Assembly (NCBI GenBank): GCA_033002965.1
Contig: JAURVB010006619.1
Location: 1 to 64,000 of the forward strand
Direction of reading: 5' to 3'
From: Piper betle
Lineage: Eukaryota; Streptophyta; Magnoliopsida; Piperales; Piperaceae
Length of the DNA stretch: 64,000 bases
Of the stretch, positions 35,101 through 46,799 are shown one piece after another (the stretch's first letter is position 1; each line of letters opens with the position of its first letter). Under the pieces are notes generated by a model, which saw nothing but the letters and a program-made list of their open reading frames with translations, did no database searches and was not told where the DNA came from. Both the position numbers and the translations under genes were made by a program.

Positions 35101-38100
35101 TTTACTCAATCCAATTGAGGAGACTGAGTTTGACCTAGTCACAAAGTAAAGAATCTATAAAAACATTCAGTGAGTTTGCCAAACGAAGATCAGAAGGAGC
35201 ATTCATACAGGTTTCATGACTCACGTGGTGATTGTTAGATTTCTTCAATGCTTGCAAAATAAGACCTAACTTATCCTCTAATGTTTGTGTAGGATTAGAA
35301 GTCTCTCCTAGTGGTTGTTTAGGAGCCATTACTCAAAACAAACAAGAAGCCCTCCCCAAAAAAATGTTGTCTTTCTCAACAAAATCTCAACAATTATGAG
35401 AGCAATGCTAACATAGTTAGATCCAATAACTTCTAAAAGCAACAATAAATAGGTGACTTGTGGAGGTCAACAAACCAAACTTGATGCCGGCCAAGGAAGA
35501 ACACCTGAAAGATAAAGTCGACTATGGCTAGAAGAGGCTTGGCGTCAACACAAATATGAGAAAACCCAAGATTGTTGCATTATGAAGTTGATATGGTGGT
35601 GTTGGGGTTGTGGTAGGGATAGTAAATCACAACTTGTGATTCTGAAAAACAAACAAATTGGACGGTTGTGGCAGTGCAATTATAGGAAGAATGTTGGCTC
35701 TCAATACCAATAGATGCAACCTGCGATCTTGTTTAGGATGTGGATCTAACTTTCAACTATAAAGTTTAGTTTTTTCAACAGGTTTCTCTCAACTTTAATG
35801 GCAAAATAATAGAGAATAACAGAAGCTGTAAATTGAAACTTTAATCTAAAAAATTGTAACTTTATTTGTTGAAAATAAAATGTGTTCACTACCTTCTATA
35901 ATGCTTTATATATATAAGAAAACTCCCTACTACTACTAGAAAAACAAATAACCAATGCAATCCTATGAGAATTATGTCTAGTTCATAACGTCTACCTTAA
36001 TAGGAAAGAAACAATAAGGAAACATCTAATAAGACTCCAACTACTAATGTTCAAAATAGGAAAGAGCTAAAATAGGAAAGTGGTTGAACGTTCTTCTTCC
36101 TCCTCTCATAATACTTGAATGTCTTTCGATGTTCGATCTTGTGGAGGAATTCTTCTTCTTAAGTCTTCGTTGTTAGTCTGGTCATGAGAAGGAGTAGGTC
36201 TAGGGCTGACGTCATCAGGTAATCTATTATCATTTTCCTACTTGGAGATTGAAGAAAATTCCACGAGTGAGCTTATTAACAATGTTCCCATAGGACTATT
36301 CTGAGCCATCTGTCTCAAATTTGTGATCAAGTTATCATACTATAGTCACAGGGATTTCTTTCTTTTTCTAATTGTTACCTGCTTATTTGTTGCCTTTTTT
36401 ATCACAGAACCATTTGTTTTCTGTAATTTAGCCTCATTTACATATCACAAATAATCTTTTGGATGATATTTTCAAACAATGACCATTGTATCAGTTTTTT
36501 CATGAATATTCTAAATTTTTTGGTTTTTTGCATTTAGGTTTATATAACCTGGAGACAATAAACTTGTCATTTACCCAGATTTCTGATGGTGGTTTGAAGA
36601 AATTATCTGGATTGATGGCCCTTAAATCTCTGAATTTGGATAGTCGATTTGTTACTGATGCAGGGCTGGCGGCTCTTACAAGTAAGCTCGATCTGGAGTT
36701 TTTATTCATTCAAATGTGATTTATTTAGAGTTTTAACCTTATCGAATGTGATTGGCTTCTCTTCTATTTTATGTAACATTAATTTCGCCCATTTTTGTTG
36801 TTTTTGGTTGTTATATTTTGCTCTTTTCACCTTTTGCAAGTGGTAGAAATTTGGATATTTTTTGTGGGTTGTTGAAGTACTAAGCAAAACAGTAATACTG
36901 TAGGAAATGGTAGAAATTTAATTATGTTTGACTGGTAATCGTCATCATACTCATGATATGGATGGGCTTGGAGTCAGATTTAAGCCTTTTGGATCAGATT
37001 TGGATAGCGGTTTAAAGTATTGAAATATTCAGATATAATGTCTTCCCAAGTAGTAAGATCAGCTTCATGAGTTAGTTTTGTTTTACAAAATTAGAATAGA
37101 TATATCTTAAACATCTAAACAATAACGATTATTTTTTAATGGAAGAATGGTGGAATATGATGGGGTGATTTATGAATTCATTATCAATTAGCCTTCCTCT
37201 CTCCCTCTCTCTCCCTCTCTCCTCTCTCTCCCTCTCCCCCTCTCACTCTCTCTCCCTCTCCCCCTCTCACTCTCCCTCTCTCTCCCTCTCCCCCTCCCTC
37301 TCTCTCTCCCTCTCTCTCTCTCTCCCTCTCCCTCTCTCTCCCTCTCCCCCTCCCTCTCTCTCTCCCTCTCTCTCTCCTCTCTCTCCCTCTCCCTCTCTCT
37401 CTCTCTATCCTCTCTCTCTCTCTCTCATTTGGACTCTTTGGGTAATGTGGTTATCATTTTGCAGGTTTGACAGGCTTGGTCCATTTGGATCTTTTTGGGG
37501 CTCGAATCACTGATGTTGGAACCACTTCCCTTCAATGTTAGTCGCATGGGTTATTTTGGGCTTTTAGTCACAATTTTGATCTTAAGAACTAAATTATGCC
37601 ATAATTGCTGGTCATTGTCTGTTTTGCCCTTCACTGTTCAAGTCTTCAGGGATTGGAGCTTAGGGTCAAAAGCATCGTCACATTTTGTTCATTTTGTTTT
37701 TTAGTCTTTCAATCTCATTGGAGTATTGAAATTCAAGCAGTTGTGGATGTTAGCAAAATTGGCTGTTATTAATAGTCATTCATTTCGTCCTAACCTGTTG
37801 AGTCCATTCGGTAAATTTGAACATTTCTGTGGAGTTTCAACTTTTATACATGGAGAAATTTATTACTAGTAGACATGTTTTAAGAGAGTTCGGACTGGTG
37901 GACAGTTTTAGACAGTTTGGACATCTACTAACCATTGGAAGTGTAAACTCGGGATTCACCTAATCAGCTGTGACTGTATCTCAGCTCAATTCATTTTAGT
38001 CATGTTCCATTGTTCTCTTTGGTAGCATTATCCAGAGTATGTTCATAGCATAGCCTTACATTCATGTGTCTTCTCTGCTTAACAGTTTTTAAAAATCTTC

Positions 38101-38519
38101 GAACTCTTGAGCTCTGCGGTGGTTTAGTAACTGATACCGGTGTGGATAACGTCAAGGGGTTGAAGTCTCTCACACACTTAAATCTTTCACAGAACTCAGG
38201 CCTTACAGATAAAACACTGGAGTTGGTTTCAGGTATCTCTATGCAAAGCCCAGCTGTATCCACGATTATGCGCCTCCTTATTTTGTTTTCTAACATTTAT
38301 GGTGTGCATTATTATCTATATTTATTAAAAACAGGGCTCACTGAGCTTGTTTCTCTGAACGTTTCGAACTCGCGAGTGACAAATGGAGGGCTACACCATC
38401 TGAAACCTCTCACAAATCTCAGATCTTTGACTCTGGAGTCATGCAAGGTGGCTGCAAGTGAAATGAGGAAGTTTCATATGACTACTCTGCCAAATCTAGT
38501 AAGTTTCCGTCCAGAGTAA
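29143..38519 (+). CDS. Leucine-rich repeat protein (Arabidopsis AT1G15740-like), 15 exons
   Basis: A plant LRR protein of the RNI-like type, often labelled F-box/LRR 14-like; its molecular role is not established. Exons: 29143-29340, 29433-29562, 29646-29853, 30572-30718, 30878-30952, 31381-31452, 32084-32155, 32402-32473, 32683-32754, 33180-33251, 33623-33694, 36538-36681, 37465-37536, 38086-38232 and 38335-38519. The product is about 578 residues. It begins MGGACSRKRDQ, which gives a possible N-myristoylation glycine. It has SLMEICINKICR and an F-box-like MLPRDISQLVFNELV, then about 17 LRRs of roughly 24 residues (LxxLxxLNLxxCxITDxGL type), and ends LPNLVSFRPE, as in the Arabidopsis protein. 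I chose the ATG at 29143 because MGGACSRKR is the conserved family start. One T too many in the run at 29539-29544 breaks exon 2 just before RDCAMQ; exon 2 is 130 nt where 129 fits. Confidence 0.92.
34076..36240 (-). mobile_element. Degenerate Copia-like element inside intron 11 of the LRR gene
   Basis: On the reverse strand a Met-tRNA-type primer site (TGGTATTGAGAGCC) lies near 35699-35712. It is followed by a gag-like start at 35329 (MAPKQPLGETSNPTQTLEDK..., then a continuing frame at 35087-34869 after a break). Regions 34076-34450 and 35716-36120 share order and words (TGCAA start, a TTGTATTCAATAA-like block, AAGACTCCAA), as expected for two old, diverged LTRs. The enlarged 2.8-kb intron is explained by this insertion. 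No pol remains. LTR limits are approximate. Confidence 0.45.
37190..37428. repeat. Long (CT)n-type polypyrimidine microsatellite in intron 12
   Basis: About 240 bp made almost only of C and T (CTCTCTCC and CCCTCTC words) ends about 35 bp before the splice acceptor of exon 13 at 37464. The open frame at 37172-37513 is a low-complexity Ser/Pro/Leu artefact of it. Confidence 0.9.
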
Positions 38520-39200
38520 CGCAAAAGATTGATTTTTATGGGCTGTGCATAGCTTATACTGCTTTGATTAAGATGAGAAATATGTATATTTGTGTATATA
38601 TCAATCTATGAAATGAATATAGCATGGTGAAGCTAGCAGCCAATTGCACGTATGGGAGACGAAGGGTATATGCTCCTATTATAGCTGCTGGTTGGAATTT
38701 GTAAATATCTTTACATTGCTTAAAAAAATGGATCATGTAGGTAACATCTGATCTAGTAGTATTTTTATTGTTTAATAGTTTTATGTAGTTTTCTTATTGT
38801 TAGGATTTCTTTTAGTTTTCGCTATTTTCAGGGTATTTTGGAAAATAATTGATTAGGGTTTTTACGGTTATTCTCATTGTACATGATAGTTGAGATTTGA
38901 AGAATGAAAAAAGTTAACGCGCTTTCTCCCATGTTCTTATTTTTACCATCATTTAGTTTAGCCCGTTGATGACCGATGAGGGTGTTATTGAAATGGGTAA
39001 ATTTCTAATATTTTTTAAAAGATAATTAGTCGGAGAATTAAAGATATATGCATGGGTAGGGATCTAAATGCTATGGAAAGTTTGATAAGCGGAAGAGCTA
39101 GAGATGCACATTCACGTTGCTTGGGGCAAAAAAGAGAATGTATTTTGTGCTGAAGCTCTTTATAAAGGCAGGCCAAAACAGGTAAAATTAAATGAACTAG
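38520..39200. other. 3' UTR of the LRR gene and AT-rich spacer
   Basis: The first 300-400 bp are probably 3' UTR. No coding similarity is seen afterwards. Confidence 0.5.
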
Positions 39201-39205
39201 AAATC

Positions 39206-39955
39206 ATAGTTATAAAAATTGGAATCGGAATCTATTTTTGAGGGAGTCGATTGAATCGGTCTAAATTGGTCAGAAATTAGTTTAGTTGAATCAGTCTAAA
39301 TTAGACCTATAAAAATATTTTAATTTAGTCAAAATTAGTAGGTTATTAGTTATAGAATATATTATTTTAATATTATGGTATATATTATTTTTTATGATAT
39401 TTTTTTGTATATTTTGAATTTTTTAAATTATTTAAAGTTAGTTATTATTTTTTACTCGAGTCGGATTCGAATCTAAGTTTTAATTACGATAATGCCACTG
39501 TTATTTCTTTTATTTCTCCCTTGTTCTCTCCTACACTCACCATCGCCGCCGCGCCTCACCTCCCCTGGCCAGCTCCATCCTGTCCCTCCCTATCGTTGCC
39601 GCCGCCCTACCTTGCCTCCCATTGTCGGCCCCAGCTTGCCCCCTTGCGGCCCACCCCCTGTGCCCCCCGCCCCGCCTTGCACCGCCAACCCCTTTTTGCG
39701 CCAGCCTTGTCCCCCTTGTCCCCCTGCCTCGCCCCGCCCTGCTCCCCTTGCCACTGCCTTTTGCCCCTCCAAATCCTCCCCCCACCCACCCCCTAGGTCG
39801 CCCAGTTGTTGCCCTCGCTGTTTGTCGCTTATCATCGCCACCTTGTCCCGTTTATTGCCGCCATCCAGAATCGGCGCAAATCGATCAAAATCGGTACCCT
39901 CCAAGTTGATTTTAATCGGTCAATTTCGAGTGAAATTGGTTGATTTTTGCAACTT
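39206..39955. mobile_element. Dispersed TIR-like element, copy A
   Basis: It starts near AGTTATAAAAATTGGAATCGG and ends near GGTTGATTTTTGCAACT, so the ends are roughly inverted repeats. It shares an ordered set of words (GTTGAATCGGTC, AACTTAGTCAAAATTA, a long T-rich block, CTCGAGT, AATTACGAGAATGCCAC) with 40168-40795 and 54935-55360. The C-rich middle (39540-39830) gives proline-rich open frames that are not genes. Class is uncertain (MITE-like or another non-autonomous DNA transposon). Confidence 0.5.
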
Positions 39956-40167
39956 AGTTAGAAACTTCTTTTTCTAGTTATGTGAATAATAAATTTGGGC
40001 CAAAGGACATGATAGTTTCTTCTCATCCAGCTCCTTGCAAGCAAAAATGCTTGATTGTATTTCTTCTCCTTTAATCAATTAGACGAAATGTATTCAAGTT
40101 TAAAAAGATGAAAAGTAGAGTACATAAATTGCTATCAAGAAGTACTCTAATTTGGAAGTCTAAGTTA

Positions 40168-40795
40168 TAGTTGTAAAAATTGGAATTGGTTTTCGAGGGA
40201 GTCACTTGAATCGAATCGAATCGGTCAGGAATTTGTTTAGTTGAATCGGTCCAAATCGGTCCTATGCAAAATTTCAACTTAGTCAAAATTAACGGGTTAT
40301 TAATTATAAAATAGGTCATTTAGATATTATGGTATGTATTATCTTTTATGGGTATTTTTTGGATTTTTTGAATTATTTAAAATTAATTATTATTTTTACT
40401 CGAGTTGAATTCAAGTCAAGTTTTAATTACGAGAATGCCACAATTATTTCTTTATTTCTTTCCCATGTTCTCTCTCCCTCCCCCCGTCATCGCCACTGCA
40501 CCTCGCCTCCCCCGCTAGGCCTGCTCCATCCCTCCCTGTCGTTGCCCGGCCACCCCCTTTTGAGCTGGCCCGGTTGTCCACTGCGCATGTCCCCAACCAT
40601 CCACTGCCACCCCCTTTCGCCCCTCTAGATCCCCCCGTCACCCAGTCTATCGCCACCATTTGGAATCGGCCAATTTCAGAATCGGTCGATTTACAGACCA
40701 ATTTGCAGAAAGACTAATTTAGTTGATTTTTTGAATCGAAAACCCTCCAATACAATTTAAATTGGCCAATTTCGAATGGAATGCATTTTGCAGCT
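40168..40795. mobile_element. Dispersed TIR-like element, copy B
   Basis: Same orientation and word order as the copy at 39206-39955, only about 210 bp downstream. It begins ATAGTTGTAAAAATTGG and ends near CCAATTTCGAATGGAATGC. The C-rich middle differs in detail, so this is not a recent tandem duplicate. Confidence 0.5.
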
Positions 40796-41500
40796 CAGGT
40801 CTAAATAAGAAAACACTTTTTATTCAATTTTTGGTGACCATCGTCATCATGTACATAAATAATATTTTTTAAAGTTGTACGCTTATATAGGTTTTATCAT
40901 TTTATTTGATTCCTTTGATTTAAATTAACATTTAATTTAATTTTTTCATGATACTAATATTTTTTCTTTTTAAAAAAATATTATTAGTATCATGAAGAAC
41001 CATAAGATTGAATTACCTAAGATGCCTTTGCCCATAAGAAGTCCCAGCGCCACCCATCGCCTGTAAGGGACAAAAGAAACATATTGTTGTTTCTTCAACA
41101 ATTTCTGAACTCTAGTGGACCTCTCAGTAACATTTGAGCCTAGGCGAAGTTCTGACCATCTGTCAGAGAAAAAGAACAGCTCGATAAGAACCTAACCCCA
41201 TGGCTAACTTAATATAACCCAATTGTGACATTGTTGAATAGGCCAACATTTTCTTAATGTCTCTTTGCGCAAAAGCTAAAGTAGCTTCTAATAATACTGT
41301 GATTATGCCTATCAAAGAAATGCTTCTGAATTGATCTCATGTTTTATTTCATAATATTTAATATTTTTTAATTATCTATTTATCTTTGTTTCAGTAATAA
41401 CTAGATCTTTCAATAGTATATGCCTTGCATCCATAAATATTTTGACTTATTTCTTTATATTATGAAAAATTATTAGACACTGCATGAGTTCCATGAACCA
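40796..41500. other. AT-rich spacer
   Basis: No coding similarity. A short inverted repeat near 40940-40995 (ATGATACTAATATTTTTTC... against ...AAAATATTATTAGTATCAT) is the only structure seen. Confidence 0.5.
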
Positions 41501-41504
41501 TGAT

Positions 41505-41580
41505 ACGTTGGCGGTATGCTTAATACATGCAAGTCGGACGAGAAGTGCTGTTTCCGGTGGCAGACGGGTGAATACCGCGT
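41505..41580 (+). pseudogene. Fragment of plastid 16S rRNA gene inserted in the nucleus
   Basis: The stretch GGCGGTATGCTTAATACATG then CAAGTCGGACGAGAAGTG... matches the 5' region of plastid 16S rDNA in the same order up to GACGGGTGA-TA-CGCG. Most differences from the plastid sequence as I recall it are C-to-T or G-to-A. Only about 75 bp is recognisable. The next 140 bp (to about 41725) is also GC-richer than its surroundings but I could not place it. The open frames across it are chance. Confidence 0.7.
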
Positions 41581-42324
41581 ATCGTCTAAAGCAACGATTT
41601 TTATCAGCTGTATGGATTCTCGAGAAGAGAGGGACTGTGGTGGTCCCCCTGGACTGAGAGCGAGAGCTAAAGTAAAAGAAAGCCTTAGCGTTGAAGTGCG
41701 AAACGAGAGATGCATACTCCGTGGCATAATAAAATTTTAAATACAAATTATTACATAGGATGAATATATTTTTATTATAATTTAAAAATACCTGTCAATT
41801 TGTGTAGATAAAAGAATAATTTTACGTTGACAATTTTTTAAAAAACAATAATTATAAAAATGTGTAAAATACCAAAATATCTCTATGTTTCTCTCTCCCT
41901 TAAAAAGCAAAGCAAATAGAGTAACAAGGCACTAGGCCCCCACTACCACTTTTGAATACCAAAAGAAAGCAAGAAAGACAAAAGAATCCAATCCATCGCT
42001 CCAACCAACCAAACCATTTCAAAATTTTATTTGGTTGGATCTTCAACTCTTCCATCCCTCCTCCACATTCTTCCATCCCCGGATTTTCTCCTTCTTCTCC
42101 TTCTCCTTTCTCCGTGGTGTCCAAACTTCGATTAAAACTTCTCTTAAAAAAATAATATATTAATCTAATCGCTACAGGAGCCACAAGGGAGTATTTAAAT
42201 AGAATCATTTCTGCCGATATGCTCTGTAGGAACTATAAAAATAGGGTTTTTTTTATACCAATATTTAATATGATTTAGAGTTTAAAATTTAAAGTTCTTT
42301 TTATTTTGTATACCGATATTTATT

Positions 42325-45300
42325 ATGGTCGGGGCTTGCCATGCGGCCTTCTGGTTTGGGTGTTCTGTTGTTGTTTTAGAACGGGTGAGGTGGATGAGGA
42401 GGTGGAGAATTGGGTGAGGGCATGCGGCGTGCCCAAGTCCTGGGACGTGAGGGGCGTGATTGCCACGTGGCTGTTTTCTTTTTCTGTTCTTTTTTTTAAT
42501 TTTTATTTTTGTGCGGTTGGTGCAGGCATGCTGGGCACTATTCCTATTCCGGTCGGTGCGCGGCTTTTGCTTCTTGGAATATTTGACCCTTCCTCCATCT
42601 CAGTATGCCTCTTCCTTTGTTTTTTTTTTTTTTTGCTACATTTTATTCAATGTGGTGAAGATTTTTTTGTTCTAATTGTTTAGTTTGATGAAACTTTTCT
42701 ATTTTTCGTATCCTCGCCTTAATATTTAGAAATTGGGTCTGTTTTTTTATTTATTATTTAGCTGATAAATGTTAATCTTTGGGAATGGGGGGGGTGGATG
42801 TTTGCAATGCTTTATAGAGGAGAACCTTTGTACAATTAGAAAAAGACTAATTGTTTAACTTTGGGGAACAAAAAGATTTGGAATCGTTTGACCCTGAAAA
42901 AAAAAGTATTATTTAACTTTCTTTGCCTTTGTAGTTATTATAACTACACCAGTTCAATTGTTTTTTTTCATTTGCAACATTTTTGTTTATTCAGTTTGTG
43001 AAAATTTTCATGTTTACATTGGTGAAGATTTTTCTGATTGTTTAGACTGATGAATTTTTTTATAATCTTGCACACCCAGTTATTGTTTATGATTATTATC
43101 GGCCAGGCTTAATATGCAAAAATTGGGGTGTTTTTATTTATAATTAATCTGATTCGTGTTAACCTTTTGGAATGGGAGGGATGTTTGAATTGCTTCATGG
43201 TGGAGAGCCTTTTGCAAAATAAAACTTGCTCACAAGGTTTATTCTTTAAAATGATGGAGTAAATGAGATGGCTGTTCATTGGCTCACCGTTAAAAAAGAC
43301 AAGAATGTGGTTCACATTTAAAGTGCATTCTTTGATGTTCTGAATGGCCGGTAGAATACATTAGTTAATTGGTTTCCCTTGCTCCTGGCTATTGTTCGTT
43401 CTTCTCGAAGTTTACAAATTAAAAAAGATCAATATATTAGAAATAGAGCATAATTTAAATGTGCCCCATCATTTAAGGCTAAGACTATATTTTAGATTGG
43501 TTCAATTTGATCGCCGGAGGTTTGTTTATTGGATAACTAAACATTTTAAAATTTGCTTGCTTATGTTATTTGTTTATAACTTCAAGTTGCTTTTGTCTCT
43601 CCTTTTTTTTCGTAATACTAAAACTAAGCAGCATAATTTTTTAGGATTTGATTTCCTCTAATACGCAAATGATATATAAATAAATACTGCAGTTCAAGGG
43701 TGTTTCTTCTTGGTCCCCATCATTACTATACGCCAAGATGTGCTCTTTCAACAGCCACAATATAGAGGACTCCATTAGGTGATCTACCAATTGATTTAGA
43801 AGGTATTGCTTTAACTTCGTTTTATGCTTCACATGTTTTTGCCATTGTCTTATGTCTGACCACTAGATTTGCTTATTCACATAACTGACCATTTCGCAGT
43901 TGGGATAGAATAGTTATTATTAGTCTTGACGGTTTTAACACTGCTTGGTACATTTTTATTGTTGAACCCTTAAAAAGAAGTTAAAATCTTTTATGTACGA
44001 GCCTTCCTGTTTAATTATATGTACATACTCCTGTTGTGGAGGTTCCTCTTCTGTCACATTGCACGCTTAATGTCAATTTGCTAACATTTTTCCTTTCTAA
44101 TTGAGGTAACTTCCTGTTTGGTAGACTTCATGACGCTTCAGCTGTTGTTAGCCTATTTAACTCTATAATATGGAAATTTCTCTTGTGGATATCTTCAACT
44201 TTTTAAGATTTTTTATTACTTAATTTATTGTCAATGATAATTATTTTGATGATGGAAATACTTGTTTACCAGTTAATGAAGAGCTGCGGGCAACAGGAAA
44301 ATTCGAAGTCATGGATCTTCGAGTAGATGAGGCTGAACATAGTATGGAGATGCACTTGCCTTATCTTGCGGAAGTATTTAATGGGTAATAATCTTTAAGA
44401 TAAATTTACTCATTGCAATTGTTACAGACTTTGTTCTTATCAATGCTGTCTCGCTGATGGAATGTAAAAATTGTGCCCATTCTGGTTGGTGCTCTGAGTG
44501 CTGAAAATGAAGCTAGGTATGGAAAATTACTAGCGAAATACATGGAGAATCCAAAAATAGTATGCAATCTAACGCTGCATGTATGTTCTATTTAGTTTCC
44601 GTTCATCTCACAAAAATAGTTTTTCTTTCAAATATATGCTTCAATTGCCATATTCTGTTGACTGATGAAGTTTTGCATCAGTGATAATGCCTAGTGATGC
44701 ACTTGAAGTTGTAACCTCCGGCTACCATGTGTCTTGTTTTCTTTCTCTCTTGCCATTGTCAGAAGCCATGTTTATGTAATTGCATATGTTTATTTGGAAT
44801 TTTGCATGTTGTTGAGTCATTTTTGCCCTTTTCAAATGATATTAGCGCATGTCTACTGTACGTGATTCATGTAATGATTGCTTGGCTTCAATTATATGGT
44901 CTTTTTGTTGTACAGTTGTAAGTTGTATCCTTAGAGGCAGAATTTATCATTATGTTTCTGTGCAGAATAGAGACTTAAATGCATAAGCAATTCATATCTT
45001 TTTCCTTCAGGGTTAACTATGCACATTTATGCAGAACAGAAACTTAAATGCTTAACCAATTCGTGTCTTTTTCCTTCTGAATTTAAATTTACTAAACACA
45101 TTTTTGTTGAGAACAGTAAGTTGAATGCATAACCAATTCATGTCTTTTTCTTCAGATTTAACTATACACATTATGACAAGAAATATGGAACTATCTACAA
45201 ATCAATTGAGGCTTTGGGTAGGATGGGCATGGACATTATTGAGACAGGAGATGCTGATGCCTTTATACAATACTTATCGGAATTTGATAACACCATCTGC

Positions 45301-45682
45301 GGCCGCCATCCAATAAGTGTTTTTCTGCATGTAGGTTACACTGAATGATCTTTGATGCCAAATCCATTTCTCTGAAATGAATTTCATCCGGCTGTTTCTT
45401 TAGGGTTCACTTTAGGTTAAATGTAGCCAATTCGATCACATTTACGGAGGCATAAATTGTTCTCGTCTGTATTGGCCTTTCCACCAGACCTCAACTCCTG
45501 GCAATAGATTGCTATGATTAAGAGTTCTTATATGTGAGACCCACTTATTTTGGTTTGATGGTTTTCTTCTTTTATAATTACAGATGCTGAGTAACTGCTC
45601 AACGAAGGTCAAGATTAACTTCATTAGGTATGAGCAATCGAGCCAATGCAAAAACATGCGAGACAGTAGCGTTGGATCCTAG
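42325..45682 (+). pseudogene. MEMO1: MEMO1-like gene, decayed
   Basis: Similar to plant MEMO1 family proteins (AMMECR1/MEMO/radical-SAM 'system protein B'; function in plants unclear). Recognisable exons: about 42325-42465 (TGEVDEEVENWVRACG, DVRGVIA), 42526-42602 (HAG.YSYSGR), about 43691-43802 (VFLLGP.HHYYTP, CALSTATI), 44273-44384 (KFEVMDLRVDEAEHSMEMH), about 44461-44559 (VKIVPILVGALSAENEA), 45156-45330 (FNYTHYDKK, CGRHPISVFLH) and 45584-45682 (RYEQSSQCKNMRDSSV). Defects: the first exon switches frame; an extra T gives an in-frame TGA before DPSSIS; a codon is lost in GPSHHYY; the tyrosine after STATI is a TAG stop; the exon at 44461 has no AG acceptor nearby; and the FFSVSSDFCHWG exon is not recognisable between 44560 and 45155. 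One frameshift could be a consensus error like those in the neighbouring genes, but the substitution stop, lost acceptor and missing exon together argue for a dead gene. Confidence 0.8.
44962..45177 (+). repeat. Three tandem repeats each carrying a splice-acceptor-like end
   Basis: Units start at 44962, 45031 and 45109 (about 69-78 bp), each with AACAG, ACTTAAATGC, AACCAATTCATGTC, TTTTTCCTTCAG and a TTAACTATRCACATT-like tail. The third unit contains the real acceptor of the MEMO1 exon starting at 45156. Confidence 0.75.
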
Positions 45683-46767
45683 CGAGATATTTAACAAAAT
45701 GCAGTGTCTGTGTGCTCTATTAGGCTGTCATTTTCGTCTACTAACTGCTTTTTGTGTAAAAACGCGTTCAATAAACGTTCTTGCGTGCTAATGATAATCT
45801 GGAATAACAAAATTTCCACTTCAAGTAGTGGTGATTAAGCATGCATGCCACTATGTTGGCTTTGAGCTGCCCGGTAGATTGCTTTTACTTTTTTCCTTTC
45901 TATCATTTCAACGATTGAACCCTTTTGGGAAGATTGCAAGCTCTGAGGCGAGTGAATGGCCGCTATTTTCCGATAACGCAAGAAACAAGGCTAATGGTGT
46001 TTTATAATGATGAAATTGATAATTTTAGTGATCTTTTGTAGCTACAAGAAATTATAATTGGATTAGGGTTATCAATAACGTTTGTCAAAAATATCGGTGA
46101 TTAGCTATTTAATAATGGGGGTGACTCTCTTTCACAAACCTGACTGTTTTGTAACTTAAAACATTGATATTTAGTCAATCAAAATACTCAAAAATAAAAA
46201 TAATAAATTAAATTATTGTAGGCTATCTTCTTATTTAATAAAAGATTATGTCTAAAGCTAGAAATGGTTGCGCATAGTATGATATTTTGATAGTTATTTT
46301 ATAGGGTGTTTGGTTATGTTGTTTTTAGCCTATTCATTGTCAAAATATAAAGTAATAATATTAAAAGACAAAAACAGGCGTTTGATAAAACGTTAACAAA
46401 ATAAAAAATCGTAGAGGCTATTTCTATAAGATTTTCTTTTTCTAACGCTCTTTTCACTCCTCCCTGCAAAAACATAATTTTATTTACACTTCTAACACCT
46501 TTTATAACATAACGAATCAAAAATTCTGACAAAAGTTTTTAGACATTTCGTATAAAATTTTCTATCGCAACCAAATGCCCTAGAGTGCATCTTTCTTTAA
46601 CGAATAGAAGTGTGGGCCCCACGCTGTTGGTGCTGGGTTGGTCCCAATGACAATTTTGTCAAGGAGCAAATCATGCAAATTCCCGTAGAATGTTAAATGG
46701 CGAATGAGTTGGCTCAAGTGGGGTGCCTAATTCTGAAGAAACAAGTCATGCAATTTCATGGGACGAG

Positions 46768-46799
<32 letters not shown>

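Noticed and set aside
37172..37513. Ser/Pro/Leu-rich 113-codon frame
   Set aside because: It is a translation of the CT microsatellite within an intron.
39492..39977. 161-codon Pro/Cys-rich frame with an N-terminal hydrophobic stretch, looking like a secreted protein
   Set aside because: It is the C-rich core of a dispersed element; the other copies have different frames there.
42306..42683. 125-codon frame taken as a membrane protein
   Set aside because: Its first part is the MEMO1 pseudogene exon and the hydrophobic rest is T-rich intron.
44273..45682. MEMO1 as an intact gene with merely missed exons
   Set aside because: A TAG in a conserved tyrosine position, absence of a splice acceptor before 44461 and no recognisable FFSVSSDFCHWG exon cannot all be explained by exon misplacement.
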